Positions 48,001 to 63,000 of a DNA stretch of 64,000 nucleotides are shown piece after piece; position 1 is the stretch's first letter; each line of letters opens with the position of its first letter. The notes under the pieces were generated by a model. The model did not search any database. It saw nothing but the letters and a program-made list of their open reading frames with translations, and had not been told where the DNA came from. The stretch comes from Undaria pinnatifida. Taxonomy: Eukaryota > Sar > Phaeophyceae > Laminariales > Alariaceae. Where the stretch lies: NCBI GenBank assembly GCA_012845835.1, contig JABAKD010000022.1, forward strand, positions 12,655,218-12,719,217. Reading direction: 5' to 3'. A program made the translations under genes and the position numbers.

Positions 48001-51000
48001 GGTCATCCTGTTGTCACCGAGAAATTCGTGTGCGTGCGTTTGACCGTAAGCTTTATTAACAGTTATTTTGTTTGCATCACAGTGTACAGGGCACCTCACA
48101 AACGAAAGGGTGACACGAAAGGAGAGGCCGGCAATTTCAGGACAAAAAAAAAAAACCTGGGGCCGTTATACTGAAATTGGTGTAGCAGGCACTCTCTACC
48201 GTCAAGCCAACCAAGCTTTCGCACGCGTTTCTGTTTCTTAGTATATCTTTTCGGCGCGACATGACGGAGTCATCCAACGTTAGGGGTGTAGCAGAACCTT
48301 CTAAGAATTTTCTGAGCTCCTAGCATGAGGAGCTAGCTCAATACCAACACCGTCATCCATCATTACCCGAAACATGACTTCGAAGGCATTCGTTTCGCGC
48401 AATCCGCACCAACGCTTCTACGCACTAGTCCTGAAAAAAGCAAGTAGATTCATAAAGGTATCAGATACAACTGGCAGTTCCTCGCTTGGGAAGCCCAACC
48501 AGCTAGAAACGTAATGCGCGAAAAACGCAAACCCTACCGTGGGATGACTCTTGTTCGGGAAAATGGCGAAACTAATAGGGTAGCTTTTCGGTATCTTTTC
48601 AAAATTTGTTCTTCCTGTAGTGCGTTGGAGTTGACACTTCGCCGTAACACGTATTCGTAAACTTGTCAAAAAATCGCAGTCTCGCTTGCGTGAGTAGGTG
48701 CTCCTACGTAGTACATTCCTTGTTTTTGGGCGTCATGTCTATCATAGACTCACTTGCGTGAGCAGGAATTAGTGATCAATCCTTATTTTTCGGCGTAATA
48801 CTGTTCAGGAAACTGGAGCAAAACCCTTAAGAGGAAAGGGCAGGTGACGTTCTCACCGCGAAGGGTTCCCACCACTTCGATGGCGTGTAAGTTTCTTTTT
48901 CGGCCTGCTGTCATCCGGGAAACTGCCACAATCATGCCAATAATCGTAACACCCACCTGCGTGAATAGGTAGGTTGCGCTGCACACCATGCTCTCCGCCA
49001 CTTCGAGGTAATTTTCTGGACAGGTGACGTCCACCCCAAGAAGGGTTTCCACGACGTCGATGGCGTGCACGGTTACCAGGCCTGTGGCAAGGAATGATGG
49101 CGGAAAACGACAGCACCCTCTCAGAAGCGTGGCTCGGAACCACCATCCAGGGCGCGCTATTATTGGTGAAATATAATCGAAACAACGACGCATGCTACGG
49201 TAAGCCTGCAACTAAATTTACGGAGGCTTCTCACCCGCGGGGCTCTATAGGGGGTGCGAGAAACGACCCTCGAAGAAAGCAGGAAAGTGAAACCCGGTGA
49301 CGAATAATTTAGCCAAAACACCAAAATCAAAACGATTTTGGGTAGTGTCCGCTTCATTGAGGATTCTCGCCTCAATCGAAAACTCGAGCCATTAGAGGAC
49401 TGTTAATAATCCATCCTATCGTCCCAGGCGTGGAATCTCCGGGCAAATCGTAGCAAATCTGTGGTCCTCCATGGCCAGCAAGGTTCTCGTCGCACGAAGC
49501 GATACCGCTTCGTCTGTTGCCTAGGTTCCGACCATCTTTTTAAGCGTACTTAGGATGCGCGCTGCGACGGAGTTATTACCACTACTAGCACGCTTTGGAC
49601 GAAACTATTTTCTGAACGACTAACCCAAAATCGTCGATATATGTCCTTGATATGTTCTTAATATGTTTTTAACATGCATTAATGTGTTCTTGATATGTTC
49701 TTAACATGTCATTAACATGTCCTTAATATGTCCTTAATATGGTCTTAATATGTTCTTAATATGTTCTTAATATGTTCTTGATATGTCCTTGATATGTCCT
49801 TAATACTCGAGTATGTTCTTATTATGTTTTTAATATGTTCTTGATATGTTCTTAGTATGTTTTATTATGTTCTTAATATGTTCTTAATATTTTCTTAATA
49901 TTTTCTTAATATGTTCTTAATATGTTCTTAATATGTTCTCAACATGTTCTCAATATGTTCTTTCGTATTGAAATGGTTTTTGGTGGTACATCTAGGCCAT
50001 GGGTTTGTTCATCGGGTTAAACGTTCAGCTTACTCCAAATCAGTTTTTGGGTATACAATGGTTGGTACTCCTCATGATGTTAGGAGCCTCGGAAAAAACA
50101 ATGGTTGGTTTCTGCACCTCTACCCCGTGGCATACATCTTTGGGCACCTTTCGGGGGGCCGGGGAGCCGGAGGGAGACTTCGCTCCAGTTTCTCTACTCA
50201 AGTCGCAGACGCGACAACATAATCAGCTACTATTACTACTGAGCTTCCGTTTTTTTGTAGATATCGTTTGCCCCGCAGGCGAATCAATCAACGTCTTCTT
50301 GGATTAATTATCGTCTCGCTCGAAGATGAAAATTTATAATGGTCTTGAATCTGTCTTAGTAATTTGGTTCATTGGGCGTTGTATGGTAGGTTCGTGAATG
50401 TGGTAAGCTCGGGGGGTATGTTACTATCGTTTCTCTCGAAGGTGGATTCGCCTTTATGCCTTGATTTTTTTTTTTTCTATAGTATCACCTGCCAGGTATT
50501 TGCTGTAGTAGTACATTTGAGGCGTTGCATCGTGAATGCGTCAATCTGGGGCATGACGTATGGCATCTCTCTTACCTGTGTTGCGGACAACCATCGAGTA
50601 GCGGATGTATTCGCCGGCGTTAGCCCGATGGTTACCATTGGTCCCTGGGGAGCTGGCACTGTCCGCGTCAAACTGGGAGTCGACGTGAACACCCCCCTGT
50701 CCAATGCATGTTTCAGTGCATCCCAGACCGCTTAACATTGCAGCGTGAGCGTCAAGTCATCCACGAAATAAATATCAAGATCGGACGAATGCTATCAACA
50801 TTGAACGAATGCTACGATAGAGATAATAAGGTATACCTTTTTTTGGCGAAAGTGGTTTCTGACTGACGGGGCTCCTTAATTAACCTTAACCAAAAATCGT
50901 CGGAAATATTTCAGTTTTCGTTTTTTGGAAGAATATTTTGTTTTTTCGTATTTAGCATACCTAGGCCATGGGATACTTCATCGGGTAGCACTTTTTGTTT

Positions 51001-54000
51001 TGGGAGCGGTATAGAGCTCCTCGACCGAGGCGCCCCAGAAGCAACACGGTGCGCCACTGCCTACCGTAGCGCGCGCCATTACTCGTATTTCCGGCCTTCC
51101 AGGAAAAGGGTGCTTGTAGGATGCGAAAGGCTGACCGCGTGCTTCTCCGGAGGAAACTGAGCAGGGTAGAGCATAACTTTTTTTTTGCATACTTCGTAGA
51201 TTCTACTTGCTTGATGGAAAGATATTCGAGATACATCGAAACGGCATCTACGATATATTGTCGAAGGGCAAAACTAATAAGAATAGTTGAAAAAAACAAA
51301 AACAAAAAAAGGACGCGTGCTATGATAATAGCGGTAGCGATTTTTTTTGGATATGAATAGCGTCTCTTTGGATGGGGGGACTCCTGGACCCGGAATGGCT
51401 GGAATGCTGCTTGCCATGCTTGCCTTTTTTGTTTTGCTGTAAAATTTGTTTGTACGCTGTGGTCACGGGTGTTGTTCCATTGCTCATCGGTTTGCATTTT
51501 CAGTTTAATTTACTCAGAATCAGTTTTGGGGTGACCCCCATGGGGGTAGGAGCGTAGAGATCCTCTACCGTATCATGTGTCGTTGGTTGGAACATAATTC
51601 CTCGTAATCGAATGGGGCAAACGTTAACTCAGGCCCACCTACCTCCACAAGAGACAGCGAGGGTTGTGCATCGAGTCGCTGACGGTTGGACTTCTCAGCC
51701 CTAGGAGTCTGGCCGGTGGGACCAAAAGCTGTCACGGTCACGTCTGCTTCCACCTGCGGGGGACGATTTCACAATTGCCAGTTTCAACAAGAGGACACGC
51801 TAAATAAATAAGATACTATCAAATAGCAGTAGAATGCAACGCCCCCCAACCATGCCAGTTCAAAGCAAGTTTACTTCTCCAATAAGTCGAACGTTATTAC
51901 GGTATTAGCAATGGAGATCAAGACAAACAAACAATGGTGCCGGTTCAACGCAAGAGGTCGCTCGAAAGTAATTAAATAGATAATACTAACGAGGAGCATA
52001 ATCCGAAAAAAACTCAAAATGAGGGGATTGAAGCACACTTCCAAGGTCAACGCAAGAAAGCTCCCGAAACAAGCCAGATTCCCTAAATTGCAGCAAAACT
52101 CGCGACCAAAATCACCTCACAATGAGGGGGTCGGTTATGTTGATTTTCGAAGTAATGCGTGTGTTGTTTACATCAAACCTTTCCTTCTAGCCATCGACAC
52201 CCAGCACATGTAGACTGCTTTCGATTTTTCATGCTGAAGAGACACAACCTCTTCGATCACAAACTACTGGGAATAATCGGCAGTGCCTGAAATATGCGTA
52301 CTGTCACGGATAGTGGGTCGGTTATCTCGCCGTGCAAAGGTAGCTGCGGCGAGCAATGTTGTCAAGGTAAAAGCGAGGCAGTCGAAAACCGAAATGAATG
52401 TGTAACACGCACCAGGTAGCTCGCATGGTGCAACGCATGTCAGTCGGCTGGGTCTGTGCAAAGCATACCGTAGCTAGGATTGTGCTACACATAACGGGTA
52501 GCCTACAACACGTACCATACCGGGTAGCTGGGATTGTGCAAGCCACACCAGGTAGGTGATGTTGTGCAACACATACACGCTCACGTGGTCGTGCAACACA
52601 TATGTAACAGTTGGGCTGTGTAAGAAAATATCATACCAGGTGGCTGGCGACGTTGTCGGCGGTGATGGTGTAGCTGGCGGTGCACACCATCAACTCGGCT
52701 GGCGCAAGCCAATCATTCGGGCAAGACACCGCTCCCTCGTCCAGAATAGGCCCGTGCACCACTGCAAGGAGGCAGCAGAACGGGACACACACAAGCGGAT
52801 GCAAGTATCAGCTAGGGTGTCAGAGCAGCGAGAACCTCCGTGGGACGTAAACATGCACTGGTGGGTGGCAGTCCAGGTTTCGGGCAAGAGACTGCTTCTG
52901 CGTCCAGAATAGACCCCTTCACGGAGTCGCGTCGGCAGCGGACAAGGGTGCAGGCAGATGCAAGTAGAAGCGACGGTGCCAGGAACATGTCTAAGACCCA
53001 TCCTACCATAGAGCTGTGCAGACCCATCTTTCCTGAAGGTTTGGTAGAGACATGTCTACGCGACGCATGCTCCGATAAGGATTCACCAACTTTTCCTGAG
53101 GCTTCGCTACATAGACATGCATATCTACGACGCCTTCCACGATAGGGGTGTACCCCACCTTGCTACTGGCCTGGGGCTTCAACCTTGTTGCTGGCCTGAG
53201 GAGCGCTTTACACATCACGCAAGGGCTGCATTCAATAGAGAGTTAACGCGCAGCCCGAGGACCGGAAATTCTATGGCCTAGGCACATCACGGATCACGTT
53301 GCTGTATAACGACAAATCAGCAATGCCTCAACCGGATTTGGTAGTTGGTAGATTCTTTCAACTGAAGAGCCCCGTCAAACATAAACACTTTGGACAAAAA
53401 GTGCTACTTCAATCGTAACACGCACCCTAACCACTAGTTAGGGGGGGGTGAATGATGCCGTTCTGCGTACACAACGAAACGACCGGTACCCACAGAAACG
53501 TTGCGATCAGTTTCTAATATTGTTAGGTATAACATATTGGGTGAGGATAGAAACTGTTTTGGATTTATAGGATGGGGATAGAGTAAATGGCGCGTACTAA
53601 CATATGCGGGCGTGGTGTTCCCGGAGTTCCCACAAAGGTGTCGTAGCGGTGTTGATGAGCCCAGTCACACTGAAACGTTCTACCCAAACAACTGCTGCAC
53701 CTATCTTGACGCGATTCGCGTACCAATTTGTGTGAGCGTGGTGCTCCCGGAGTTCCCAACGGTAAAGGCGTACTCCATATGGTCGCCGGCGTCCGCCGCT
53801 CTGTTTACGTTTCCGTCGTCGGCAAAAATTCCAACAATGGAGAGCGTAATTTCTGCCTCTTGGGGCAAAACCAGCTCCGAAGTATCTTCCGTGTCGACCT
53901 GCTAGATCAAACGGCGCAGTTGGATGCCACTGTTAGGGGATTGGATGGAAAAGGCAACTCTGGCGAAAATATGCGGAAGACCAATGGAAACCATCAGCCT

Positions 54001-57000
54001 TACTAGCAATTTTTCATAAAAGATTATTAACATATAGCACCCGTTTCGTTAACTAGAGAATTAACCTTCTCAGGAGATTTGAGCAATCAGAAAACTGTGG
54101 GCGCAAGACAGCTTTTGCTAGAAACACGCGACCTGTGCATCGCGGGTGGCCTGAAAGCTCGAGAGTATCAATCGATCGGAAAAACTCCTGGCTGACGCCC
54201 ACTTTTCATTAGCCCTTGTAAAAAGCCCTGTCCGCTATGTCTTTCATTGGTTGCTTTTGTACCGCGTCAAAGGCCAAACTCAAAACTTGTATTTGTGACA
54301 GTACTCGACACTGTTGATGAATGCGGTCTTGCCATTTAACAGATGTCTCGGACTGGCACTTACAGCTTTGAAAGTTTGTCGTTGGCAGTAACAGCGCCGT
54401 ATTTTGAGCGCCATCATGGCCGTAGCTTGTGTGATTATACAAATAGTCGAGGTATCAGACTGGTGGTGTTGTCTACTGTAACGATAAGTGTGTGGAAACT
54501 TCGCATACGATACCGACGACACGTATAAAAGGTCGTCCTTGATGTCATATTTAGAACGGGCAGGGTGGGGCGTGACGATGTTTTATTCATTGGGTATTAC
54601 CACTCACACGACAAGCCACGCAATGCTATGGTGCCTCCCCGAAATCCAATTATTCACAAAACACACGGTAGATTAGGCACCATCATGCTTCATTCTCACC
54701 AGCGAACAACCTACGGCTCACCCGTGGTTCGGTTCCCGATCCCGAATAGCCTTCTCCTTTGTCCGAGCAAGCACGAGTGATGCTCCAGCGTGGTCTCGCA
54801 ATAAGAAAATATGGTACATACCCAATACATGCCCAAAGTTTGAAATCTTACTACATCTTACTACATTCAGCGTCGCAACGGGGCTATTGCCACAATATTT
54901 CACGAAGCGACGCCAAACTGCTTGCCTCAGTTCCGTCCTTATCTCGCGCAGCTCCGTTTGCAGACGCCATGTTCACAATCGTTCCCGTGTCCACTTCCTC
55001 TTGAGAAAGGAAATGGGTCGCAGCGCATATCATCTCCTCTCGCGGCATAAGCTCAGCATTCTATCGTAGTGAAGATCAGGTGGAGGGAAGGGGCGGGGGG
55101 GGGGGGGCAGGGTGCACTCATTTTATTCATAGCTATAGTCGCAAGACCATAGCTATTAGACCCTCGCATCCCTTCAATGCCGGGACGGAGAACGTCGGGT
55201 TTTGGCCCACCAGGCAGATATTGCGTGCACCAAGAGAGCAGGAGGGGGGGGGGAGAGGGGGGGTACTCATTTGACGCATGCCTTAGCTGTTAGTCATTTG
55301 ACGATTGACCACGCATCCCTTTCGAGACGGAGCACCGTTCCTACTCCTGATAGAGACACCTCCAACATTTGGGCGCTCATTACGCTTCTTCCATATACTA
55401 CACAGAAACTGTTTGCTTATCCTATCCCCGTCCTGTTTCGCCGCCTGCGGCCACCATCTATCTCCTAGGATAGCGGTCTTATTCTCGCTACTCTATAGTC
55501 TACCAAACTCTTCCATGTCACATTCGTCTAATTTTCTCATCTCCTCCTCTAACGCATCCCGTTCCTCCTTGTACATTTCACATTCTCCTACTATGTGAGT
55601 CCTACTCTCTATTGTTGTGCCACACGGGCACACATTCTGTAGCCACGCCCTCCTCCCGACTACTGGTATATCTCTTTCTTCTTTCTGGTAGGTCCAGGTC
55701 CCCTTCACGACATCGCAATTTAAGCCTTTTCGCGTAGTCCAGGAGAGGGGGGGGGGGTTAACTCATGTATTGCTTGCATCAGTCGTGTGACTATCGACCA
55801 CGCTTCCCTTTTGTAGTGAAAGGTGGGAGAGTGGGGGCATCGCGAACTGACACATCGTACGTGGGTCATGGTCGATACAATGTCAAGGTGTCAAGGTGCT
55901 TCATGAGCCCCAAGATGAACGTAGCTCCCCAGCACGACCCGGGAGCATTGCTACACACGTCTGAATACGGTGATTCTTCTTTAATTTCATTCTTGTCAGG
56001 ACTTTTTGATCCAGCCTATGACGCTAATTATGAATGCAACGTTTGGTGCCTGAAAAAAAAATGGAGATGAACGCCTGTCTTACATGAGATGTACTGGCCG
56101 ACAGGAAGTTTTTCTCCGATTATACCGTTTCTTAGGGCTAGGGATAGGGATAGGCCTAACCCTTACCCTAAGGTGTTCTGTTGCTGACGTTGTTGTGAAT
56201 CGAACTATTCTTCTGTGTTTTGTACCTCCTCATGCCATATTGTATAGTCTAGACCGTGTCTCATGATGTCGACGCAAACGATGCAACGCCTTTCTTACAT
56301 GGGACCAGGGTTCCGCCAGGGAGTTATTGTTGCAAGTCATGACGTCTTCTGCCAGAGAGTGGGACACCGATCCGATTTCGACCCTGACGTTTCCGGTGTT
56401 TCGCACGGTCGTCGTGTAGCGAATGGTCTCGCCTTCGTCCGCCCTTGCGTTGCGATTCTCGTCGGTAAACACACCTGCTTCAACTGAGATGGCAACAGAC
56501 GATCAAAACGAGCGCCGAGGAAGCGTTACGCAGAGCCTCGACCGCCGTCAAAGTGGCGGGATCAGATTCGAATGCGGTTATTTTCGGAGTTATGCGCCAT
56601 TACATCTGACTAAAGCGCGCTTGAGGATCGATGTATGCATGTCGCTAAGTGTTGAAAGCTTAGGTTGACTGGTATTCCGCCACATAATCAACATCTAGCT
56701 GTTCATTCTTACCATGAAGTTGTCCGACTTCATGGCTTGGTTTGTAGTTGCGTGACCGGTACAAGAGACCTAACCGCCTTAGTCTTTATTACTAGTGAAA
56801 AAAGCGCAAAACTCCGTAATGTAAAGCACGTAACTAGGCTATATGTAACAAACCTCGACAACTAATAGCTGGTCGACGGCTTTCTCGTTTTTATTTCGTT
56901 TTTTGTTTCACCGTTAATTTCCAGCCTTTGCACAAGCCTTGGTCGCAGGCGTCGTCCCCTTCCCCTCCCTGACACGTTCTATTGTTTTTATCGCATAGAA

Positions 57001-60000
57001 GGTTCAGCATTCCCAACGCTCGTCAACGTTTGCTAACTCACGCTCTAGCGCTTTCCGCGAGTCATTTTTTTTCTCAAGAACAAGTCCCTACGACGAGTAC
57101 GAATATGGACTCGGGGGGCTCGAACCAGCGAAATCGATCTTACTGGCTACGAGGTTACCCCACGAGACCATGAATGCCGATGTACAGTCAGCCGACTCTC
57201 AGTCCCGTACAAATTGGACCCCACGGACGAATCCCCACGTCACACCTAAAGATAGCCCCACCCTCTGATTGAGGTCTTTCTCCACATATTTCTCGGCAAG
57301 CACAGCCTGACCATCGCCCGCCTCTCCTCGAGCGAAGGCGGTGCTGCCTAGCAGCGCCCCCTCGATGTCGTCTTGCGTCAACTCTAGCGTAGCGGAGCAG
57401 AGTATGGTGTCTTCTGGAGCTAGAACCAGCGCGTCTGATAGCGAAGGCGTGCAATGTAAGGCGGTCCCAGCTTTTTCCAAAAGTGGGACGGTCAAGGATA
57501 TCCTGGTTCATTGGGTGAAACGAAGGGGAATGTTGGCGGTTGTCACGTTTGTTTAGGACACACGCTACAATTTGGGGATGAGCCTACTGCACGTTGTCTT
57601 AAGCTCCGTCCTTGAGAAGCTCTAGAAAATACCTGGAAGTGGAACACTCGATGATGGCCAACCGCACACTCAACAAGAAAAAATCCAACACAAACGGTAA
57701 CTCCAGCGATAATAATAGGTAGTTGTTTCCCAGTTGAAAGGCCCCATCAGGCAGAAAACTTGGGGTCCGAAAGCCCTAACGCAGCCCTTGTCCTTGGTTG
57801 TGACCCAGTGGTTGGTTGATGCGTTTTTGGCATGTAAGGAGGCGAGTTGCGGTAGCGAACTGACGCTTCTACGTAGTGGAGGCGTGTATAGCCTAGGGTG
57901 GTCCTGGCCCACCGAGTGACACCGAATTTCGTTGTAGGTGGTTGTCTTGTTGGATACGGATAATCGTCGCTTTTGGCGGTCACGTGTCACTTGTTGTATG
58001 ATACGGCTCGTACAAATTATCACTGATGATGCCGGCGACATTTGTCTTTATCGATGCTGGTATTGACGGTTGATTGGTGTTTTTTTTTTAAGCATTCAAG
58101 GTAAATGCAGCGTACTTGCACCACGTTGAGCGGCCAGACGAGACGTGCTATTATGGTAGCGATGCACCAACTGTTTGGGATGATCCTCGCTTGAGGTGCC
58201 CCTATGCTGCACCCATAACCTGGCGTCCGTCCAAAATCCGAGTACGGCCAGATTAGCGACCCCGTGGGCTAGGCATAACCCTTTCGAAGCCCAGCAATAG
58301 CGACAAGCGACCAATAAAACAACAAATGCGATGCGATGTTTCCACCTTCTTCGTCATTGCGCAGAAGTGCAAATGAGATCTGTCCCCTGTATCTTGTTAC
58401 ATATGCCGCAGTTCGGACACGAGATATATTACCAATATTCAAGCAACCCGCTTCGCTTCAAAAGGCCGACGTTGTAAACGTCACCTTTATTGGTCAATTT
58501 TTCCTTTCTGAAGTCCCAAAGCGGTTAAATTTACGACTGCCACAACCAAACACGGATGGTAGTCCACCGGTATTGGGTAGTGATGCTATTAGTAGAAAAA
58601 TATTAGTACTAATGAACACTATTAATACGATTTTTGTTTTCTGTGGCTCGCCTCACTTGGAGAGCTCTACACCCCTTAATGCCCCTCTGGGGCAAAAGCT
58701 ACACCGTTATCTTGACTACACTTACGATCGAATTGGATGGATCCAACTTTGGCACAAATGATGGAACCACGGATCAGATCGAAATGTCTCGGAATGTGTG
58801 TCACAAAGATATGACTTCTTATTTTCGCTCCCGAAACCTAGTAAGCAGAGTTGGTCACGAATTCTTAAGAGTATATGCCGAGGGCTACCCGGTCAACACC
58901 GGCCCCTCCCGGAGACACGATCTCGACAGAAACCGGTGTCGCCCGCGACCTTGCTCTAGTGGACAAGCGTGTAGCAAGAGGAAATGCGGCCAGAGCTATG
59001 CAGGCGTTAGCGAACTACCACTGTCACCGCGTGTGCGGGAAATGATTGAGGCCATGATAAGGAAGTTTGGGTGAGACATCCCTCTACCGGACCAGTGGTC
59101 AACTACAAATACAATTCAGCCGAGTAACGAAGCGTGGGCAGGACCACGGGTCGGCGCAGGAGGCCTCATCCAAACCCATTACTTACAAGCAAATTATCTA
59201 CGGTACCGAGGTATAATACAACAGTAAACTGAACGTGCACCTCGGTGAACAGACTCACGGCCTAAGAATAAAAAAACACGAACATTGCAACAAAAATAAT
59301 GACATTCTGGCGATTTGGGGCAATATGGGTGAATGAAGAAACCCTGTCATTGAGAAATGGTTTTAGCGAAAACGTGCTACCTCAAGTCCCTCGGCTGAAG
59401 ATTCCCGTCAGCAAGGTACCATTCGACCACACAGGACCAACTTCACGGCAGCACGCCTCACGACCTCAAGTTTGTGCAGCATGAGTGACAGGAGGAACAC
59501 TTACCCCACCAGCGAGCTCGTGCCACCATTCTCCACCTCGAAGCCGAAGGCTAGCTGATCGCCGGCATAAGGCAGGTCACCGCCGCTCACTAGAGATACC
59601 GAGGCGTCTGCAGCAATACAGGGAGAAGGACAGCGACGTTAACTTCTGCAGAAATACTCGCACGTTTTTTGGGTACAGATTGGCTTGGGATTAGTGTGCA
59701 AATATCTAATTGCGTCGCGGTGGTACCAATTCGTCCCACGAATTAGCTCCCACCTTCGAGAGCGACGGCAGCACACAGAAATGCGCGTGAACCGCCGTTC
59801 TCGGACACTCAGTACAATAACGCGTGAGAACCGCTATCCTCCGCCGACTGATTCTACGATAGCACCCCTCCTCGGAACCGTTGATTTTCTTTAACGGACA
59901 TTTCATGGCTGCTCGACACGAGGAAATACGCCATAAAAAAACATTTCAACTATTTTCTTGTTTACAAAGGAAGGACTACTAGTATTATCGAACGATAACG

Positions 60001-63000
60001 TCGGGGTGGCAAGGGGAACCATTTTGAAGGAGATACGGCCGGGAGCTGGAGTTAAAACCAGATATTTCGTTTAGGAAAAGTTAGGGGGATTGCCGTAGAA
60101 CGACTCCGATACTGTTAATCTCCTCCGGTACAGGGAGGAGTAGATTTCACCGTAATAGTGTCAGTTACTCTTGTTGGTTGTTACAATGTGGAAGTGACGG
60201 TGTCACATTATGTATGTGAAACACTAACTCAGGAGACGAATAATTCTCTACCTTCGAGGGAAGTAATAGCACCCAATAAAGCGCGTGCCGTTGCCGCCCT
60301 TCACTTCTCACCGAGTGAAATATCAGGATACAGCTTCCAGGATTGTGAATCGCTGTCCTCCGACACTATGGTGTTCTTGGCTCCCCCGTTACCAGGAGTG
60401 GTAGCTATCACCGTAGCAGTGTTTGATATGCTTGCTGCGTCAACATTTCCTTGCGTGAGGATGTAGGTTCCCGTGCAGTAGATGGCCTTATCCGCAGGAC
60501 ATAACATGTGAGGAAAACCTGGTCGATAGCGCACCGACGACGATATTCGTGGAGAGCATTGCATGGATGCGTATCAAGATGAGAGAAGTAATGCCACTGA
60601 ACTGTCGTGCAGTAGCTACCGATGCTGAGGCGTGCAACGGTCGGGGCAGCACTTAATTTGGCCCCTCTGCACTCGAGGAGCGCTCTGCGCTTCGCCCAGC
60701 AACAGACCTTGGAGAAACATTGTAAGCGAACGGGAGCCCAACGCAAACATTCATGGGCTAGGTATCCAACGAATGAAAACAATGGTTGGACTGATTCTGC
60801 GATAGCGTCCCACCAAAACCAGCGATTTTCTTTAGCGAACGTTTCATGGCTGCTCGAGGCACGAGGAAGGATGCTACGAACAACGTATCCTCCATGTATT
60901 TTTTTGTTTGCAAAGGACTATCGAGTGATGACGTCGGGGTGGCAATAGGCACCGTGTTTCTGGAAACACGGCTGGCAGCTGGCTTCAAAACCTGCGGTTT
61001 CGTTGAAGAAAAGTTCGTGGGGCTACCGTAGAACGGCTGGGGATATTGGGTTAGGTCCTCAGTTGAGAGGCTTCGTCGGGCAGAAATAGCTTGGTCGAAG
61101 CGCGCCATCCCTGTCACAGCCCGTGTTCTTTCACGCGAAGTTGCGGTGTGAATCAAAGCGGTATCCCGGGATGGGCTGGGTTCGATCGTTGCACAAGACA
61201 GGGCGCAATTCGACGACGAGTTAGCAACGAGAAGTCGCAAACGAGGGAAACCATCGCGCGCGCTATCAGTGTTATGTCGTACCTTTCTTGCAGTCAAGCT
61301 CTTCATCCACCAACATTTCGTCGATGACAATGTCCGTCAAGCAGGTATTGCCCAAGTTTTGCACTTCAGCGGCGTACGATATTGTGTCGCCCTTGCGAGC
61401 TTTACCGTCTGACGAGACCATCATGTGTACACTCCAAAGCACTGCGAGGCGGGAGGAGGGGGAGGAGGCGGGGTGAACGTTTAACATGTACGTCGGCATA
61501 TTAGCGATGGCGTGACAATTTAAACTGCTTTTGGGATCCATGTAGTACGATCTAACACGCGACGAAAGCGGCCCTGTTAACCTATTAATAGGGAGAGCCA
61601 GCAAGACACGCGTATAATAACCCTGCACGCATGGTCGTACACATCTATCAATTGTATGTTTGGAAACATTTCCTACCCCAGCCGCTCCGTGTGACAGATG
61701 CCACCATCGCCATTATTTGCTTACACGCTTTCCCGTCTGAAATCCTAAAGAGATCAATGAGACAACGCGAGTTACAATGTAACAGCAAGGGGGGGGGGGA
61801 GGGTTACAGACCACACATTTGAAGCGCAAGGAAATAATAAGAGGATGACCCGAGCCACGAGCCAAGATACTTACAATAAGAGTTCAACAGTGCAAGAAAG
61901 CTCTTGCCAAATCTGCGATAAATATTTGACGGGGTTAATATGACCACTGTTTATGGTACGCCGATGTAGGTAATAAAGCTTGATCTCTGCAAGATTCGCC
62001 CAAAATAAGATACACAGCATGTGGAGACGCTAGTTCTGACAATTTCCAAGATAGAAAAATCCCCCGAAAAGGGGCGTTTCGTCCCGATGTCAGGCGGAGA
62101 TCAGGACAAAGTATTTCTTCTCCAGATTTGGTCTTGAGGTTAGGCCGCAATTTTGCCCACGCGCGCATACACACAGAATGGCAGTAATTCGCACAGATGA
62201 GGCAGCCCCCTGGGCCATTTGCCGAGCAGCTGCCGCTTGACTCTCACGTACCTCGACCGCCAAGGTCTGTAGTGTGTTGTAACGCTACATCACGTTTGTG
62301 TGTGCTTCGTGTTTTCGAAATCGTACAACCTTGCCCCCCTAAATAATGCCTATTGAGCATTGTAGTTAGGTCTGCATCTAGGCTCGTTTTTACCATACAC
62401 GTTGTTTTGGAAATCGTATATCGGCATCTTGATCTTTAGGCGGCAAAACGAATGTCAGGAACATCTGTGACCTAGATCGGAGCACCATAAACAGCGACCT
62501 TGCACTACTGCCCGGGAAGACATTCGGATGCAACGAGGAACCAAGGCTATGGCTACGGTGGGGGAGGTGCACTTAGGCCCTCAATGTTTAGGGGGGTTAA
62601 GAGCAACTCGCACGAATGACTACCCTGTTTCTCTGCAGCTTGTAGCTTTTGTGCTTCTATGTTTTGCGATATGCACTGCTTCAACTCGGTAATGTAAACA
62701 GGGGTGCCCCTACCGCATGCAGTCTTGGTCGAGGGGGAGGCAGCCATAAATTCGTTGGAACATAAACGGACGACTACGACTAAGGCGCCATTTTCAAGGC
62801 ATCAACACCAGCTTACACATTAAAATAATAGTACCGGAACGATAGCGAGATGAGGGCGGCACACATAGGAGGTCAGCGGCATCTCAATTTCATAGACTTC
62901 ACGGATGCGGAAAAACACTGGCCAAGAAGGGGTCAGTACTTTAACGAGAACAAAGCGACAAGGTAGGCACCTATGACTTGTGGCTGGCATTGTGGCCAGT

